A DNA stretch of 64,000 bases from Leptoclinus maculatus (taxonomy: Eukaryota; Chordata; Actinopteri; Perciformes; Stichaeidae): contig JAVDOI010000020.1 in NCBI GenBank assembly GCA_032191485.1, positions 2,134,611 to 2,198,610 of the forward strand. Direction: 5' to 3'. Below the pieces are notes generated by a model that searched no databases, was not told the origin of the DNA, and worked only from the letters and a program-made list of their open reading frames with translations. Both the position numbers and the translations under genes were made by a program. Below, in pieces: positions 23,029 to 35,277 of the stretch. Every line of letters starts with the position of its first letter. The first letter of the stretch is position 1.

Positions 23029-26000
23029 TTACCTGCCGTGAGCCTCTTGGATTGGTGCCAGCACTAACACCTTACACTCTCTCTTGGCTATTTTGTCCAG
23101 TGAGATGAGGGCGTGGTCGGGGGGCGGGGGCAGGCCTCTGCCAATCCGAGGTCCTACGGGAGGGGGGGCGGCCCGGTGCACCATCACGCTACCTGACCTG
23201 GAGCCAGCGGATATTAAGACAGGAAAGTGTAGGTCTGCATAATGATTGTGTCGCAACATCATTTACACAAACACGGCTGGCGGACATCCTGCGTACCTGA
23301 CGTGGTTTGATCTGGACGGCTGCTGGTGGGAGAAGCTCTGAGATCGGCTCAGGCCGTGTCTGTCCAGCAGCTCTCTGGCCGCGGGGCCGGATGATGATGA
23401 TGATGATGACGATGGAGGGTTCCTCATCGGTGACCGAGGCTCCAAGGGGGGAGTGGACACCGAGGCCGTGAACTGGAGCTTCAGTTTCATGTGCTGGCTC
23501 AACTACGGTGGTGGGGGGTGGGCGAGACGGGAGAGTCAGTGTGTTTATTTTTGTCAGTTAACTGATTACCGTTTGAATTCTTCGGAAGAACCACGCAGTA
23601 CCTCAAAGAGTCCAGTCCTGAGGATCTGGAAGGCCACGGTGAAGGAGAGGGTGGAGCCCTTCCTACACTGTCCCAGGTTGTTGAGGGGAGAGTGGCACAC
23701 CACTGCCGGGTGGGCCCTGTGATGCTGCCGGCCTCCTCTGTCAGCTGATGAACGGATGGATGGATGGATGGAGTTAGGGAACAGGTGGTGGGGGAGAGGA
23801 GGGAGAAAGAAAGTGGAAGTAGATTAAGATAGGAAACCGGATGAGTCAAAGGAAGCTCTGCTACTTTTCACCAACACTTGCTGAGTCATCGGCAGTCTGT
23901 TCATGCCCCACTATAGAGAGGAAAAGCCCCCCCCTTCCGGTGGACCACCATGGGACCTTGACGGTCGTCAATGACGAGAAACAATTCACTTTTTGATCCT
24001 GTTTGAATTTTGAAGTTTGATAATGTAAAAGATAATTTTGCACATCAAGAAAGTTGCGTTTTGTCGTAAGACTGTCGAAGTATAAGATACGTAGTTAGAA
24101 AGACGACACACTAAAAATAGCAAATATGACGTCTCTCTCAGAAGCTACGATGCCCGTGTGTTTCATACCGGGATGTACTCACACCAACAACGGGTCTCGG
24201 TCGTTCTTTCACGTCCCGGGTGATAAAAGGAGTTGCCGGATAAAACACATCAGGTAAGAAAACGTGTGCATGGATATAGCTAAGTCAGCTAGGTAGCAAG
24301 CTAAGGTAACAGTCGCGTTGGTGACTCACACTGCGTGAGATAAGAGAGATCGGTTCCACACAAAGTAAAAAATACCACAACAATTCTATGACGGACTTTA
24401 TTTTTATGTGCAAAATTGACTACCGTACATATTTCTTTCTGAAATTAAGGTCCCATGGGGGAAACCGGAAGGGGCGTGGCTTCACCTCTCTATAGAAAGG
24501 AGGGGGTCTAGCAGAGCCAGCCCTAGGTATAGGTGGTGTAGCTGATTTGCTAGGGGTGGCATCCTTCCATTAGGGCTGCACAAATCTAAATGCAACACTA
24601 TTCACCACACAAAAAAACACAATGATCCAAGGTTGAATATCCGTCTCTCTCCCTCTGCACTTTGTCTGTGTGCTGACGTGGGCGTGGTGTGCCGGCGTGG
24701 ACGTGGTCTCCCGGCTCTTCTCATCGAGCTCACCTGTCCGCAATCGGCTCGTCGAGCTCAGCTGCTTCTCGTGAGCTCACCAACATGCAGTATGTCTACC
24801 AGCAGCAACCTGTCCGCGTCCTGCACTGCTCGTTTTCGTAACTCACTCAAATGCAGATGTATAAGAGCTCCTGTTTTTCTAAAGCACAATACATGATGGC
24901 GTCATTTTTTGACTCTCAATCATATTTTCTGATGATGTCGTCGCACATTTTGTGCCGGGCAGTGACACAAAATCACTCAATCCCAAGAAACGTAATGAGC
25001 TGAATTGTTTCTGCACAGTAAAACTAAAAACAGCTGTCTGGGACCGTGTGGCGGTAAAGTCTGCTACTCACCATCCGAATTCCAGACCAGACGGACGGTC
25101 AGGAAGTCCTGCAAGTTGTTGAGCAGGGTGTATTTCACCCAGAAGTGCTCCAGAGGCCTGACCGCGCGGGGACAGGAAGCGGTCATCACCAGCAGAGGAC
25201 GGTCCAAGCGGATACTGGGCAACAAGTAGCAACTGGAGATGTATCTGGAGGGAGAGCAAACTGCTGTTTTCATTTTCCTGTAATAGACGTGTTTCACAGC
25301 AGACATTTTGACTGGTCACAGCAGGAAAAGCACAGGTGGAACAAATACTGTTGACCATTCTCCTACAACAGGAGAGGAGCAGTTACCTTGTTAAAGGCAG
25401 TGTTGGAGTGTACCACTGTAACACGGCCACCAACTGGACTTCCAAACCCTACAGACACACATATATATACATATAAATAATACGATAAATGTATTAGGAC
25501 ACATGATTAACTAAAACTAACAAAAACACATCAGACACGCTGTCGCACTGGGTGACATGTTCATTCATCAACATGATCACACACACATACTGCTGACACA
25601 TACTCACTAAAGCACAAAATGTGGATTGAAAAACAATAACCAGCCTTTTTTTGGAAATGACTGAGCATTTTTTAAATGAAACTATACATTGGTCAGCTGT
25701 TTTTAAAGAGCTGACCAATGAAAGTCAGAAATTGTCAACAGAGAGACGAACAAACTGTTGGTTTTGGTCTTTTCATTTGTTGACAATAATCCGTTATCCT
25801 TAAAATAGAGTGAACTAGTCCTAAATAGGGGTTGAATTGGGATTTGTGAAGGGTAGGAGCCCTCGTGAAGTGAGGTTGGGGGTTTGGGTACAGACCAGTA
25901 GTTCCAGTGAAACCTGTAGACCATGTGTTCTGTAAATAGTCCAGAGCAACAACGGCACTGTTTCTGTAAAGAAATGTTGCTGTTGAAATTAATAAAATAA

Positions 26001-27450
26001 ATAAATGTCTTCTTTTTGGTTTTATGCTGAGCTACAAACTAAATCCCATTGACCTCTATTGTATTGGTGACTTTTCGGAGACTAGAGATCTAACAGGCCA
26101 GACACCACTAGGACCGTTTTATTTACTTTGGGGAAAGTTGGTTGAAGCAACCTTTAAATTAATTTGAAGCATTGTGAAGTCCCAAAAGACAATAATACAC
26201 CAGCCCAAATATCATCGCCCTGTTCTGTTTTCATTATTAGGCCGACAATCTGTTGCCTTCTTTTAATTGACTTAATTCCGTGCTTGCAGTAATGAATACT
26301 GCAAATATTATTGCATTTGAGCAGCAAAACTGAAGCCTCCCTGTAATAATCCACTTGACACGGCAAAAAAAAAAACTTGTGATTCTACTGAGGGAAAGAA
26401 AAATGTGGACTTTTGCCATAAAACACAAATCTACCGAGAGCTTATACGATGCTTAACTAATCCTGAGCACGGCCGCTTTGTTCCCAGTGATTTCACTGTA
26501 TGAACTTCTGGGAGCAACAGCTTAACTTAGGAAGCTATGGCCGCTGTGCAGCGTCAGGTCGATCAGGTGTAAAAAAAAAAGGAGCCCACATTCTACATTT
26601 GTGCCTCCATGCTGTCTTCTCACCTCGCTGGAGTCCTCCTCCGCTTTGTCTTGTAGCTGCAGCTGGAACAGGAAGTTGTGCTCCTCCAGGGCGCTGAGCG
26701 TGCTGGGTAAGCGCGACGACTCGCCGTCCATCCGATAGAACGACGCCACGGTGATCTCGGCTGATCGGTGGCTTTAGGGGGAAGTGGAAACAGAAGAAGT
26801 ATTTGTTTGGAGACCAAACACACTTCCTGATTTGACCACATACAGAATTCACCGTACTGGTGAACAAATACAACCAATGTCACCTGCTTTGGAGAAACAA
26901 AAGGTTGTGCAAATTATTAGCCAGAAAACAAAGCTTGTGATGCAATCAAATGGAAGATTGTACAGCTCAGAGATTCCAGTCAGCCGCTCACATCTAATCT
27001 TCACTCGACAATACCAGATAGAGCCTCCAGTGAAAAGCATACTGGCTCGCCCTCCAGCCCCCCATGACGCAAATAAATGAATAACTAAATTCCTGGCTTA
27101 CAGTTAGATAGATAGCCCAATATCACAAATCACACATTTGCCTCAAGGGGCCTGTTCAGCAATCTGCACAGCATTCACCCTCTGTGCTTAGATTGGATTC
27201 CTTATCATTCAGATAAGGACAAACTCCCTCCCTGCTTATGGACAGATGGTTTTATCTGAGAGTATACATTAAGAGCTTACCAGACATCGTCGACTACGAG
27301 AACGGAGCCGTCTGGCATCATGGGGAGGTAGGACGAGCTATAGTTCGGAAGGATCTTCACGTCTCTGACACACAGCTCATCCTGAGAGCTGCAGTTCAAC
27401 ACTGAGGAGAGACAAGAGGGGGAGGAGAGACGTTGGCAAATGTTTTAAGA

Positions 27451-27521
<71 letters not shown>

Positions 27522-29437
27522 ACTGTCTACCTTTGAGGACAGTCAGGTGTTTCCCAGAGACGGCCATGTGCTGACATTGGACACTAGGAGGTGGAAGAAC
27601 ATTCAGGATGGTGCTGACTGGGAACAGAAACAGGACACAGCAGTTAAAACCCGGCACATCGCTGCAGGTGTTACAAACGTCGTCGTTCTTAGATTAAAGT
27701 GGTACATTTATGAGGAAAAACTCACAAATCTATGAGGAATAAAACGTATTATTATTAAGTCATAAATTTGCGGCATGAGAGACGGCGGGCGCCGCCGCTT
27801 GCCGTGTCTCATGTCTGCCGTTGAGAGAAACAGAGAACGTGTACCCTGCGTCCTGAAGGTGCTGAGGTCCTTCCTGAAGGTGTGCATCGGGCTCCGGAGC
27901 TGCAGAAGAGTCAGGTAGCCGTGTTCCCTCACCTCCACCTCCTCCTCCTGCCTCCACACGGTCACCACGATCTGACAGCACAGAGGGGCAGAAAGCTTAG
28001 GCGATATTTTAGCCTTCCTGATTTTACGTTACTCCAACGTGGATGGTTTCAAACAGGTCTGAAGTGCAACTTTACCCCCGACAGCCGAACACAACCAGAG
28101 GAATAGTTACCACAAACGGAACATTGACAAACATGTGGTCCAACCCTGCGTTTGTATGCAGACGTGTCTGACCTTGGTTTTCAGTGTGTTGACCGGCAGC
28201 TTGTCCAAAGAGACGGTGAGACTGAAGATAACCTGGTCCTCCAGCACCAGACCAGACTGCAGGAGGACAAGATGTTGAGAGATTAAAGACCAATGTCCAA
28301 TTCCCATTCCAGTTTTTTTGAGTCAAAAGGTGACGTCTTCAAATGTCTTGTTTTGTCCGTGAAACAGTCCAAAGGATGTTTTTGTTTAGATATTTTGACA
28401 GAAAAGCAGCAAATCCTCACATACCCCACACAAACTGCAACCATAGATAGTGTGACATGAATTAAAGCTGGGCCAAAAATCAAATATCACGATATTTTTA
28501 CTCTGATCAACAGACACATTTTGAGGTTCTGTACCCAGCCATTTACAGACCGGTACAGTTTCAGTGTCCTCTGTGTCGTCTCCAGACCCTGCAGGTCTCC
28601 TCCCTGTCTCCAGCCTGGAAAGCAGAAGATGGAGACTGGAGCTGGTTTAAAGCCCCTGAAGACCTGACCGCACTGGTCTGGACACATCTGGAGCACAAAC
28701 ACCACTGCACGGATCAGGCTGAACAGAGGCTGCTCAAACCAAAGAGAAGAATGCAGGCGAGTGTAGATAAGAAGAACCACTCTGGCTGTGGTTTGGTTTC
28801 CCTTCACCTCCAGAAATAGATAAAGTTACTTCCTGTTACACTGAAGGCAGGTCAATAAAATGAGAGGTGATGGCAGTGGTTATCCAAAATGTCGTCCAAG
28901 TCATTTACAAGTCGTTGTTCACCTTTAATACAGACTTTAAATGGTAAATACAGTGAAGAGCACCCTTACCTAATATCTTAACCACATTTTCCGTCTTACC
29001 TTCACCGGTTCCCTCCCAGACTGTCGCCCACCACCGGCCGAGCTGTTGTGAATGAGATGCGGGCTGCACTGTGTGAAAGTCCGGCTGCTCTCCGGTGTTT
29101 CTCCTCCAGACTCTCCGGGCTCCTCTTCCTCCTCGCTGCTGGTGCTCTGGAGGTCCGGCTGGTACTCGCCGCCGGGTCTCTGCTCGCGGCTCTCGGCGAC
29201 GCACGCGCTCGCCAGAGCGGACAGAGAGCCCGCGAGCTCCTTCCAAGGTAAAACACCGGAGCTGTCATCCCTCCTCCCCGGCGTGTTCCGGGACTGCAGG
29301 ACCAGCAGGAACTGGACGACCTCCCCGAGGTAGACGTGGTTTCGCCGCGGAAGAGTCGCGTAGTCCGCCGGGTCTGACAGACTCGATATCGGAGCGGCAG
29401 GGAAATACATGAAATACTCGCATTGTGATTCCATCAC
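23029..29437 (-). CDS. trappc14: TRAPPC14 / MAP11 (C7orf43), TRAPP II subunit
   Basis: Eleven coding exons on the minus strand: 29437-29000, 28256-28173, 27971-27845, 27617-27531, 27401-27281, 26771-26624, 25448-25387, 25244-25072, 23744-23602, 23502-23297, 23197-23029. They sum to 1758 nt, 585 codons plus TAA; human is about 580. Recognised from conserved stretches: MESQCEYFMYFPA at the start, LTVSLDKLP, KHLTVLK, LPMMPDGSVL, SALEEHNFLFQL, YTLLNNLQDFL, LSQHMKLKLQFTAS, QSFSHQQPSRS, and SLDKIAKRECKVLV near the end. The human protein joins TRAPP II, helps preciliary Rabin8 vesicle transport and binds microtubules; variants cause microcephaly. Exon 1 holds a Glu-rich disordered part; exon 10 holds a serine run encoded by a TCA repeat. 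The last codons are followed by GTAAG, a donor-like sequence overlapping the stop. Confidence 0.95.
23911..24495. mobile_element. Inverted-repeat DNA element carrying a THAP-like exon
   Basis: Left end CTATAGAGAGGAAAAGCC, then CCTTCCGGTGGACCACCATG and GGACCTTGACGG. The right end, read in reverse, gives CTATAGAGAGGTGAAGCCAC, then CCCCTTCCGGTTTCCCCCAT and GGGACCTTAA. These imperfect terminal repeats of about 50 nt bound a 585-nt element in TRAPPC14 intron 8. Inside, 24150-24253 (+) starts with ATG and reads as the first part of a THAP zinc finger. No clear target duplication was found, so the family (P-element-like or another THAP transposon) is open. Confidence 0.65.
24150..24253 (+). pseudogene. 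THAP-domain N-terminal exon (fragment)
   Basis: Encodes about 35 residues beginning MPVCFIPGC, with the THAP C-x4-C pair, then a FFHVP motif matching the FHxFP signature, and ends at CATCAG|GTAAGA, a good donor. The Cys-His second half of the C2CH finger is not found downstream, so this is an isolated exon. THAP domains are DNA-binding and occur in P-element-type transposases and host THAP proteins. Its place inside a terminal-inverted-repeat element suggests it came from a transposase gene or was captured by the element. Confidence 0.55.
25687..25720. other. Perfect 12-bp stem hairpin
   Basis: CATTGGTCAGCT, then a 10-nt loop, then AGCTGACCAATG, in TRAPPC14 intron 6. Perfect inverted repeat, no known family recognised. 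Confidence 0.7.
27105..27240. repeat. Dispersed fish repeat in TRAPPC14 intron 5
   Basis: Contains GATAGCCCAATATCACAAAT, CCTCAAGGGGCCTGTTCAGC and GATAAGGACAAACTCCCTCC, phrases I recognise from a common fish interspersed repeat. The class cannot be named from this fragment. Confidence 0.55.
27452..27519 (-). repeat. (CA)n repeat just after a TRAPPC14 splice donor
   Basis: About 34 CA units on the minus strand, starting only about a dozen bases after the donor at 27530-27529 and filling half of the 129-nt intron 4. Confidence 0.9.
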
Positions 29438-29700
29438 TGCAACTGTAACTTAACTATGCTGTTTACTATCTGCTGCGGTGTAAACAGCGCGAGGCTGAAG
29501 TGCCACGGTCTGTTCATGTATAGTGAAAAACACCGTATGCCAGTTTTAAATAAAACTGTCTAGCTAAAACAGTCTAACACTTTCACTATCGTAAACAACA
29601 GGATTAAAGTCATTGATAGCCATCTTCGCCGTTGAGCTTCCGTAGCAATACAAACAAACAGGGCAGCTAATCGAAAACAGATATTTTTCGAGACCACACT
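29438..29700 (-). promoter_or_regulatory. trappc14: Presumed promoter / 5' UTR of TRAPPC14
   Basis: Sequence upstream of the ATG at 29437. The first exon (29000-29437) is CpG-rich, as expected for a broadly expressed vertebrate gene, and the CpG-rich stretch fades upstream. No TATA box is placed with confidence. Confidence 0.4.
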
Positions 29701-30449
29701 AATCAATCACCAGACGACAGAACACAGAGCCGAGCCGCAACTTTAACCAACAAAAGAACTGAGCACAGTGCAGATAGAGAAGCACAGTGAATGTAAAGCA
29801 CAACTAAACCATTAATAAACAAAGACATCACAGATGAAAAAAGCTCGCAAATACAGTCAGACCTGGCTTTAAAGTGGCATTGTGATATTACCAGTGGTGG
29901 AATTAGGACTCTATTCTTGAGCATAAGTAGTAATATTACAATGCTTAAAAAAACAAGTCCAGAATTCAAAATATGTAATTATAACATATTAGTATAATTG
30001 GCTAAATTCAGCTATATTGTAATTCCTTACCCTGTGATCACGTTGTTGTGATCAATTAAAAAAACAAAACAATATATGATACATTTCTGAATTCCTTATT
30101 TTTGTAGCTGACGCAAAACTATTTTCAGGGAATGTGTTGGGTTATTTGGGACACACAATTTCATACATTGTTTTCAACCATAGTGACATATTTCAAATAT
30201 TATTTTAAACTGCTTGTTTTTCTTAACCGTCAATATATGTTTAAATTAGCTTGTTATTATGAAGCCTATCGAGATGTGCTTTTACACTCTCTCCCTCGAT
30301 CTGGCTTAGTTTAACACGCTATTTGAAGTTCATTCATAAATATCAGTATAGTAGGGTAAAAAAAAAAGTATTTTCCTCTGACAATAAATTTAAAGAATAA
30401 AGTCACGTGTAGGCCCCGACAAAATCAAGATGTTAGTGGAGTCAAAGAA

Positions 30450-30463
30450 ATTTTGCTTTTATT
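30450..30463 (-). terminator. Candidate distal polyadenylation signal of GAL3ST4
   Basis: AATAAA on the minus strand at 30463-30458, followed by the T-rich GCAAAATTTCTTTGACTCC. If used, the GAL3ST4 3' UTR would be about 7 kb. Other AATAAA motifs lie nearer the stop codon on the same strand, for example around 36165 and 35705. Confidence 0.3.
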
Positions 30464-31694
30464 CAGTACAAGAAAAAAAGAGTGTGATCTAGCACAAGTT
30501 TCACTCCCAAATAAAAACCAAAAAAATAAAACATTTTCAAGTAAGTTCCAAGCCGAAGTACACCGTCGCTTTCTGAATGAACCGCTGCCCCGTCCAGTCG
30601 AGTGAAATCTGTAACAGCTTGAGAGAATATCAGATCAGTGAAGTGTTTCCTGTCAGCGGTGACCCAACCCAGTGTTGTGGGAATCACGGCACAGAGGTGG
30701 AAGCTGCTCAGATGAAGTGGTAGAAGACGGACCCCACTGTGCACCAGACCTCTGCAGTCTGAGACTGACACGAGACGTACCTTTTACTCCGACACTCCAA
30801 TGTAACATACAACGCTTTCACATGTGACAACTTTAATACTAGGAAACAGCAAGAAAATAAGTCACAGTACCATGTCAGTAAAAAAACAGAATCCCATTTC
30901 TCCTGGAAGAATAAAAACAGAGCTTAACTGTTTGTGGACCAGACAGGCAGGAACATCAAGCAGTTTTCATCTGACTTTCTGCGGCCTGTCAGCAGTTTGT
31001 TTGTTTGTGTAACTGGGTGTGTATGTAGTGATGTGTGTGCACAGTGTGAGCAGGAAACACGCTGTACTCTCAGAACATCTCAATTCATAATAACAATTAA
31101 GAGAAAATCATTTCAAGATCCATATCCCTCAAATATAGAGTTAAACGATATTATATTCATGAGACGCTACACATTATACGGACTAGATAATGTGGTTTTG
31201 AGAACAAATAAATCACATCTGAAATAATCAAATTAACGTTCAGTGTGAGGAATTTAAATTTCTAACGACACTCTGCTGAAACTCTAAATGTGGACAATTA
31301 CATTGTGTAAAACATTAGCTAATCATCAGGTGAAATCAATAAATGATAACACGGAATTATGAGCCAAACATAATTAGTGAGTGGCATATGGGGGAGTGTG
31401 TGCACAAACATCAGTAACAGATTCCATCACACGGTGACAGGAAACACCTTCCCCTTGTCATCACTTCACCTCTTAACCCTCATAAATACAGTATGTACAA
31501 AATGGCAATTAGTACGAAATACAGGACGTTTTAAAGCCCTGCTCCGTTATACGACTGCATCCTAAGGCGTGAAACAAAGCATGTCGTGTTTCTGTTCTGT
31601 GCGTCGGCGTTCATTCAACAGTGGCGGCCCCTACTAGACGGTGAAAAGAAATACCCCTCCCTCAGTTAAGAGTCACAAGTATCTAATGTTCATG

Positions 31695-32086
31695 TTATGT
31701 TCACAGGCACAGTCCTCCTCGGCCGAGCTGTAACGGCGATGCTAGGTAAGCCAGCAGTATCGGGTGTAGCTGCATCGCTTTGTTCTGTCGCGGAGATGCG
31801 GTGGCCGGGTGTAGTTCGGCAGCAAATAAATCGTTCATAAGTGAGACTGTTCACAACAAGGACTGTGGGTAATCTTGAGTAACCGGGTCGCGATGTTTGC
31901 GTTGACTTTTTCAAATGTATTTGTTTCTCTCTTTTGGCCGAGTGCCATCTAGGCAGACATCCCCACGGCCGATATCTCCAACACTTAGCATTTCACACCA
32001 AAACTATCTAGACTGATGAATAGCACTGCAGGTAAGAGGAAGAATATGAAGTTTTGATTTTTGGGGTGAACTGTCCCTTTAAGTAA
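31695..32086 (-). mobile_element. Fold-back repeat family R2, copy 1
   Basis: Ends with GGGTGAACTGTCCCTTTAA; reversed this is TTAAAGGGACAGTTCACCCC-like, the same end as the copy at 55470. Shared inner phrases (reversed): TACCTG.AGTGCTATTCATCA, TAGATAGTTTTGGTGTGA, GATATCGGCCGTGGGGATGT, AGATGGCACTCGGCC. Recognised as a very common percomorph non-coding element. Confidence 0.7.
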
Positions 32087-35000
32087 TTATTTTTTTAACT
32101 CTTAAATATGAATTTCGGTATAGGCGTCACTTAGCAGCTCTTAAAAAAAGAACTTGAAAATGGGAAGAATGTTTCAACTACAAACTCATCAGACGGTAGC
32201 TAATATTCTCATCAACGTATGCGAGGTTCCCTCCATTCATTTCGATAGTAATGGTGTAATACCGCTTCCTGTCACCGGTGGCAGCACTGAACACTGCTGA
32301 TCAGCACGTGTGAGAGAGGAAGAAACACCAGCGGCACTTTTGATTTGCCCCAGTTTGTATTGACTTTAATAGAAGTTTGTATTGACTTTAATAGAAGAGA
32401 CCTCACTGGGTCCGAGTCATTTAACCCACATCACATTTTATTAGCGATAGAAACGGTGTTGCGGGAGGCAGCCGTGCAGCACCGTGATGCACAGTGTGAG
32501 GCTCCATATTCCATAGAAAGGCCACTGTAATGCTGGATTATATAACTGAAGCAAACTGTCTGCAAGTTGAGCTTCCGATTGTAGTGGAATAAATGGAAAC
32601 CAATGTTAGCCTGGACGGAGAGAACACGGACAAACACAGGTACGTCCCTTTTCATTTGAAATCCTAGCGAGCTCTTTATTTCCTCAGTGTCCAAAGGAAG
32701 CTGAACAACAAACCTCCTATTCACGGGAGGAAACAGAGGAGGCAGCCATGACAACACAATGCAGTGCACCCAATTCCCCCCTCTGCTGTAAGGTGACACC
32801 ATTCACACGCTCAGCCGTTCTGTGGAACACTCTCTGTTTGGGACGATTAGCATCAATCACTCAAATGTCCAACTGGAGCGCCAACAGAGTGCTAGCTGAC
32901 TGTACCTGAACAAAATCTATGTGTGACGGCCACGGAGAATGCTCACTTCTGATTGGTCAGAGCGTGAGTATTATTTTCAGATATCAGCGCTCTAATTGAA
33001 TAATTTTATCTGCTGCAGCTCCCCCGAACTGTTACGTCTCTTCCAACGCAATAACTCACGATAAAGAGTGCCAAAATATGAAGAAACAATACTGAATATA
33101 GTGATCTGGCACACAGCCACAGGCCTCCTGGGCTGGACCTCTGTACTTGCAGAATATTAATCTCGAAAATATCATTTTCAAATGGTGCGACTGTCATCAT
33201 TGTCACAGGAAAGACTGTGTTGACAGCAGAAAGTGTAAAACCGCAGCAGACGGGCGACTCGCTTTGAAGTGCTCTGACTGCTCATACACAGACCACAGTC
33301 TGCCATCCAGTCCCACAGCAGCTAGAGAGGTGCTCGCTTTGGGTTTCCTGCACCGCCTGAAAGCCAGCTTAGCGACTGCAGGTACCGGAGAACGGCTGCC
33401 ACCACACACTGAACATGTTTTCATTTGTGTCTGGTATTGATTACCTTTCAGAAAGCTCTGGCACGGAAACAGCAGCTTTACTTGATCTTATATGCGAACG
33501 TGTAATCCACTTTGCTTTTAAGGAACCGTGGAATCTCTTCAGAGCCTCCTTGAAGGTTGCGCACGCCCGGCTCAGACTGAAGACGCCGGGCTGGAACTTG
33601 CAACCACTTTTGACGTTGTGAAACCAGCCTGTTTTACACCAAAAGCGACCAGACTGTTTTTATGATCCCACATGAAAAACAAGTGCGCCAAAGGAGCCCA
33701 GGCCACGGAATTCTGGCTGTGCCGCTGGGTTCACGAGCTTTTAAAGTTCGGTTACACCAGCGTCACATCAGATATGACAGTGACCTCAGAAAATAGCCAG
33801 GCCAATAAAAGGCAAAAAATAAACTATTTTCATGAGGAATGGGCAACAGAGGCTTTGTTTAGTGGCGCACATCCTAACGAAACACAAAACCCCCTTTGTC
33901 TACGGCCCGGGTTGTAATAGAGGCCGTGACTGAAAAGTTATCAAAGGACCGTGAAAAGTAGGACATGTCTGCTATTGCCGATGTACAACTTGGTCTATGA
34001 GTAGCCCTCACAAGGCTTTTTGTTCATTTTGTTCAATTAGCTTTCAGAGGAAAAAAAGGACATCTAGACACCTGGCCTAGATCAAGCTATCCATTATAAA
34101 TAAGCGTGTGGGCGGGAGTGAGAGAAAGGACATGGTGGACTGACGAGGTGATCCCTTCTTTCCTCCGTCCAAAACCTTTATTTCCATGTCAGCCAGCTAA
34201 CAGTTTGTAACTGACTTGACCAGCTGACTTTGCTACGAGCTGATTGGCTGTTGAAACAGGTGACCTGCCACTGAAGACTTTGACGAGCTGTGTAGCAGCC
34301 GCACCATCGGCCGGCCGAATTACGATTACGGGGCTAGTGCTGGTGGCGTTAGTTGGTTTGGATCAGAGACCGAGTAGGGCGGGTCATGCATTGGCCATAG
34401 TAGGAAAAAGACAATTGCCGCCGGCTTGAATTGAACTGAGACGTGCCAGTTCTAACCGCCGCCACTTCTCCCCACAACGTTCTCAAACGCTTTCATACAT
34501 TTTTCAAAAAAATCTTCCCTTTTCCCCCCAGTCACTTTTTAAACACTACATGCAAAGTAAAAGTAACAACTTTGAAATGTCAAATAAAAGAATGACATTT
34601 CAACAGTAAAAGAACATAATTTCTCCAGTTGTCCAGAACCAGGCCTTCATTCGGAACAGATTTCCCCCGTCAGTATATTGCTGCACACGACACTTCCTCA
34701 TGTCCTGATCAAATCTGCTTAATCCCCCTCTGCAGTGTAAACATGGAGTCCCACTCCTTGCAGTGATGCGTGCTCTCAGATCCAAAATGCAGTTGTGTCA
34801 GAATGAACTACAGCACCCATGTTCAGCAAAACATCCAGAGAAAAACAGCCAGACGTACATTTCTATGTCTGTGCAAAGGAATTCCGTGCTGTTGGACAGT
34901 CGAGCGTGAGCGTGTCGCTGCGGCCACGTGTCCCCGACAGAGAGGTAGAGATGTTATGTATGTAGCAACGTCGGAAGCTCCACGCAGCAGAATGTTAATG

Positions 35001-35251
35001 ACAGAATGTCAGCAGGCTTTCAGAGAGCACAACGCAGGACCAGGACGTAGGAGGACACGAGACGAGCTCCGTGTTTAAAAGTGCCGAGAGAAACGTGCAG
35101 CACTTCAGGGATCGTGAAGAGTTTCAGATTGTTACTCAAAGCCGCATGGAGCAGTTTATGTAGAGCTGGTGTTCATTCAAAAGCTATCACAGCTCATTTA
35201 ACGATAATATATACATTTATATACATATATATAGTATGTTTTCTGCCCTCC

Positions 35252-35277
35252 ACATAAGCAAAGCTTTTTGCTTATGT
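35252..35277. other. Perfect 11-bp stem, 4-nt loop hairpin
   Basis: ACATAAGCAAA, loop GCTT, TTTGCTTATGT. It lies in the possible GAL3ST4 3' UTR next to (TATA)-rich sequence. Too short for a microRNA precursor on its own. Confidence 0.7.
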
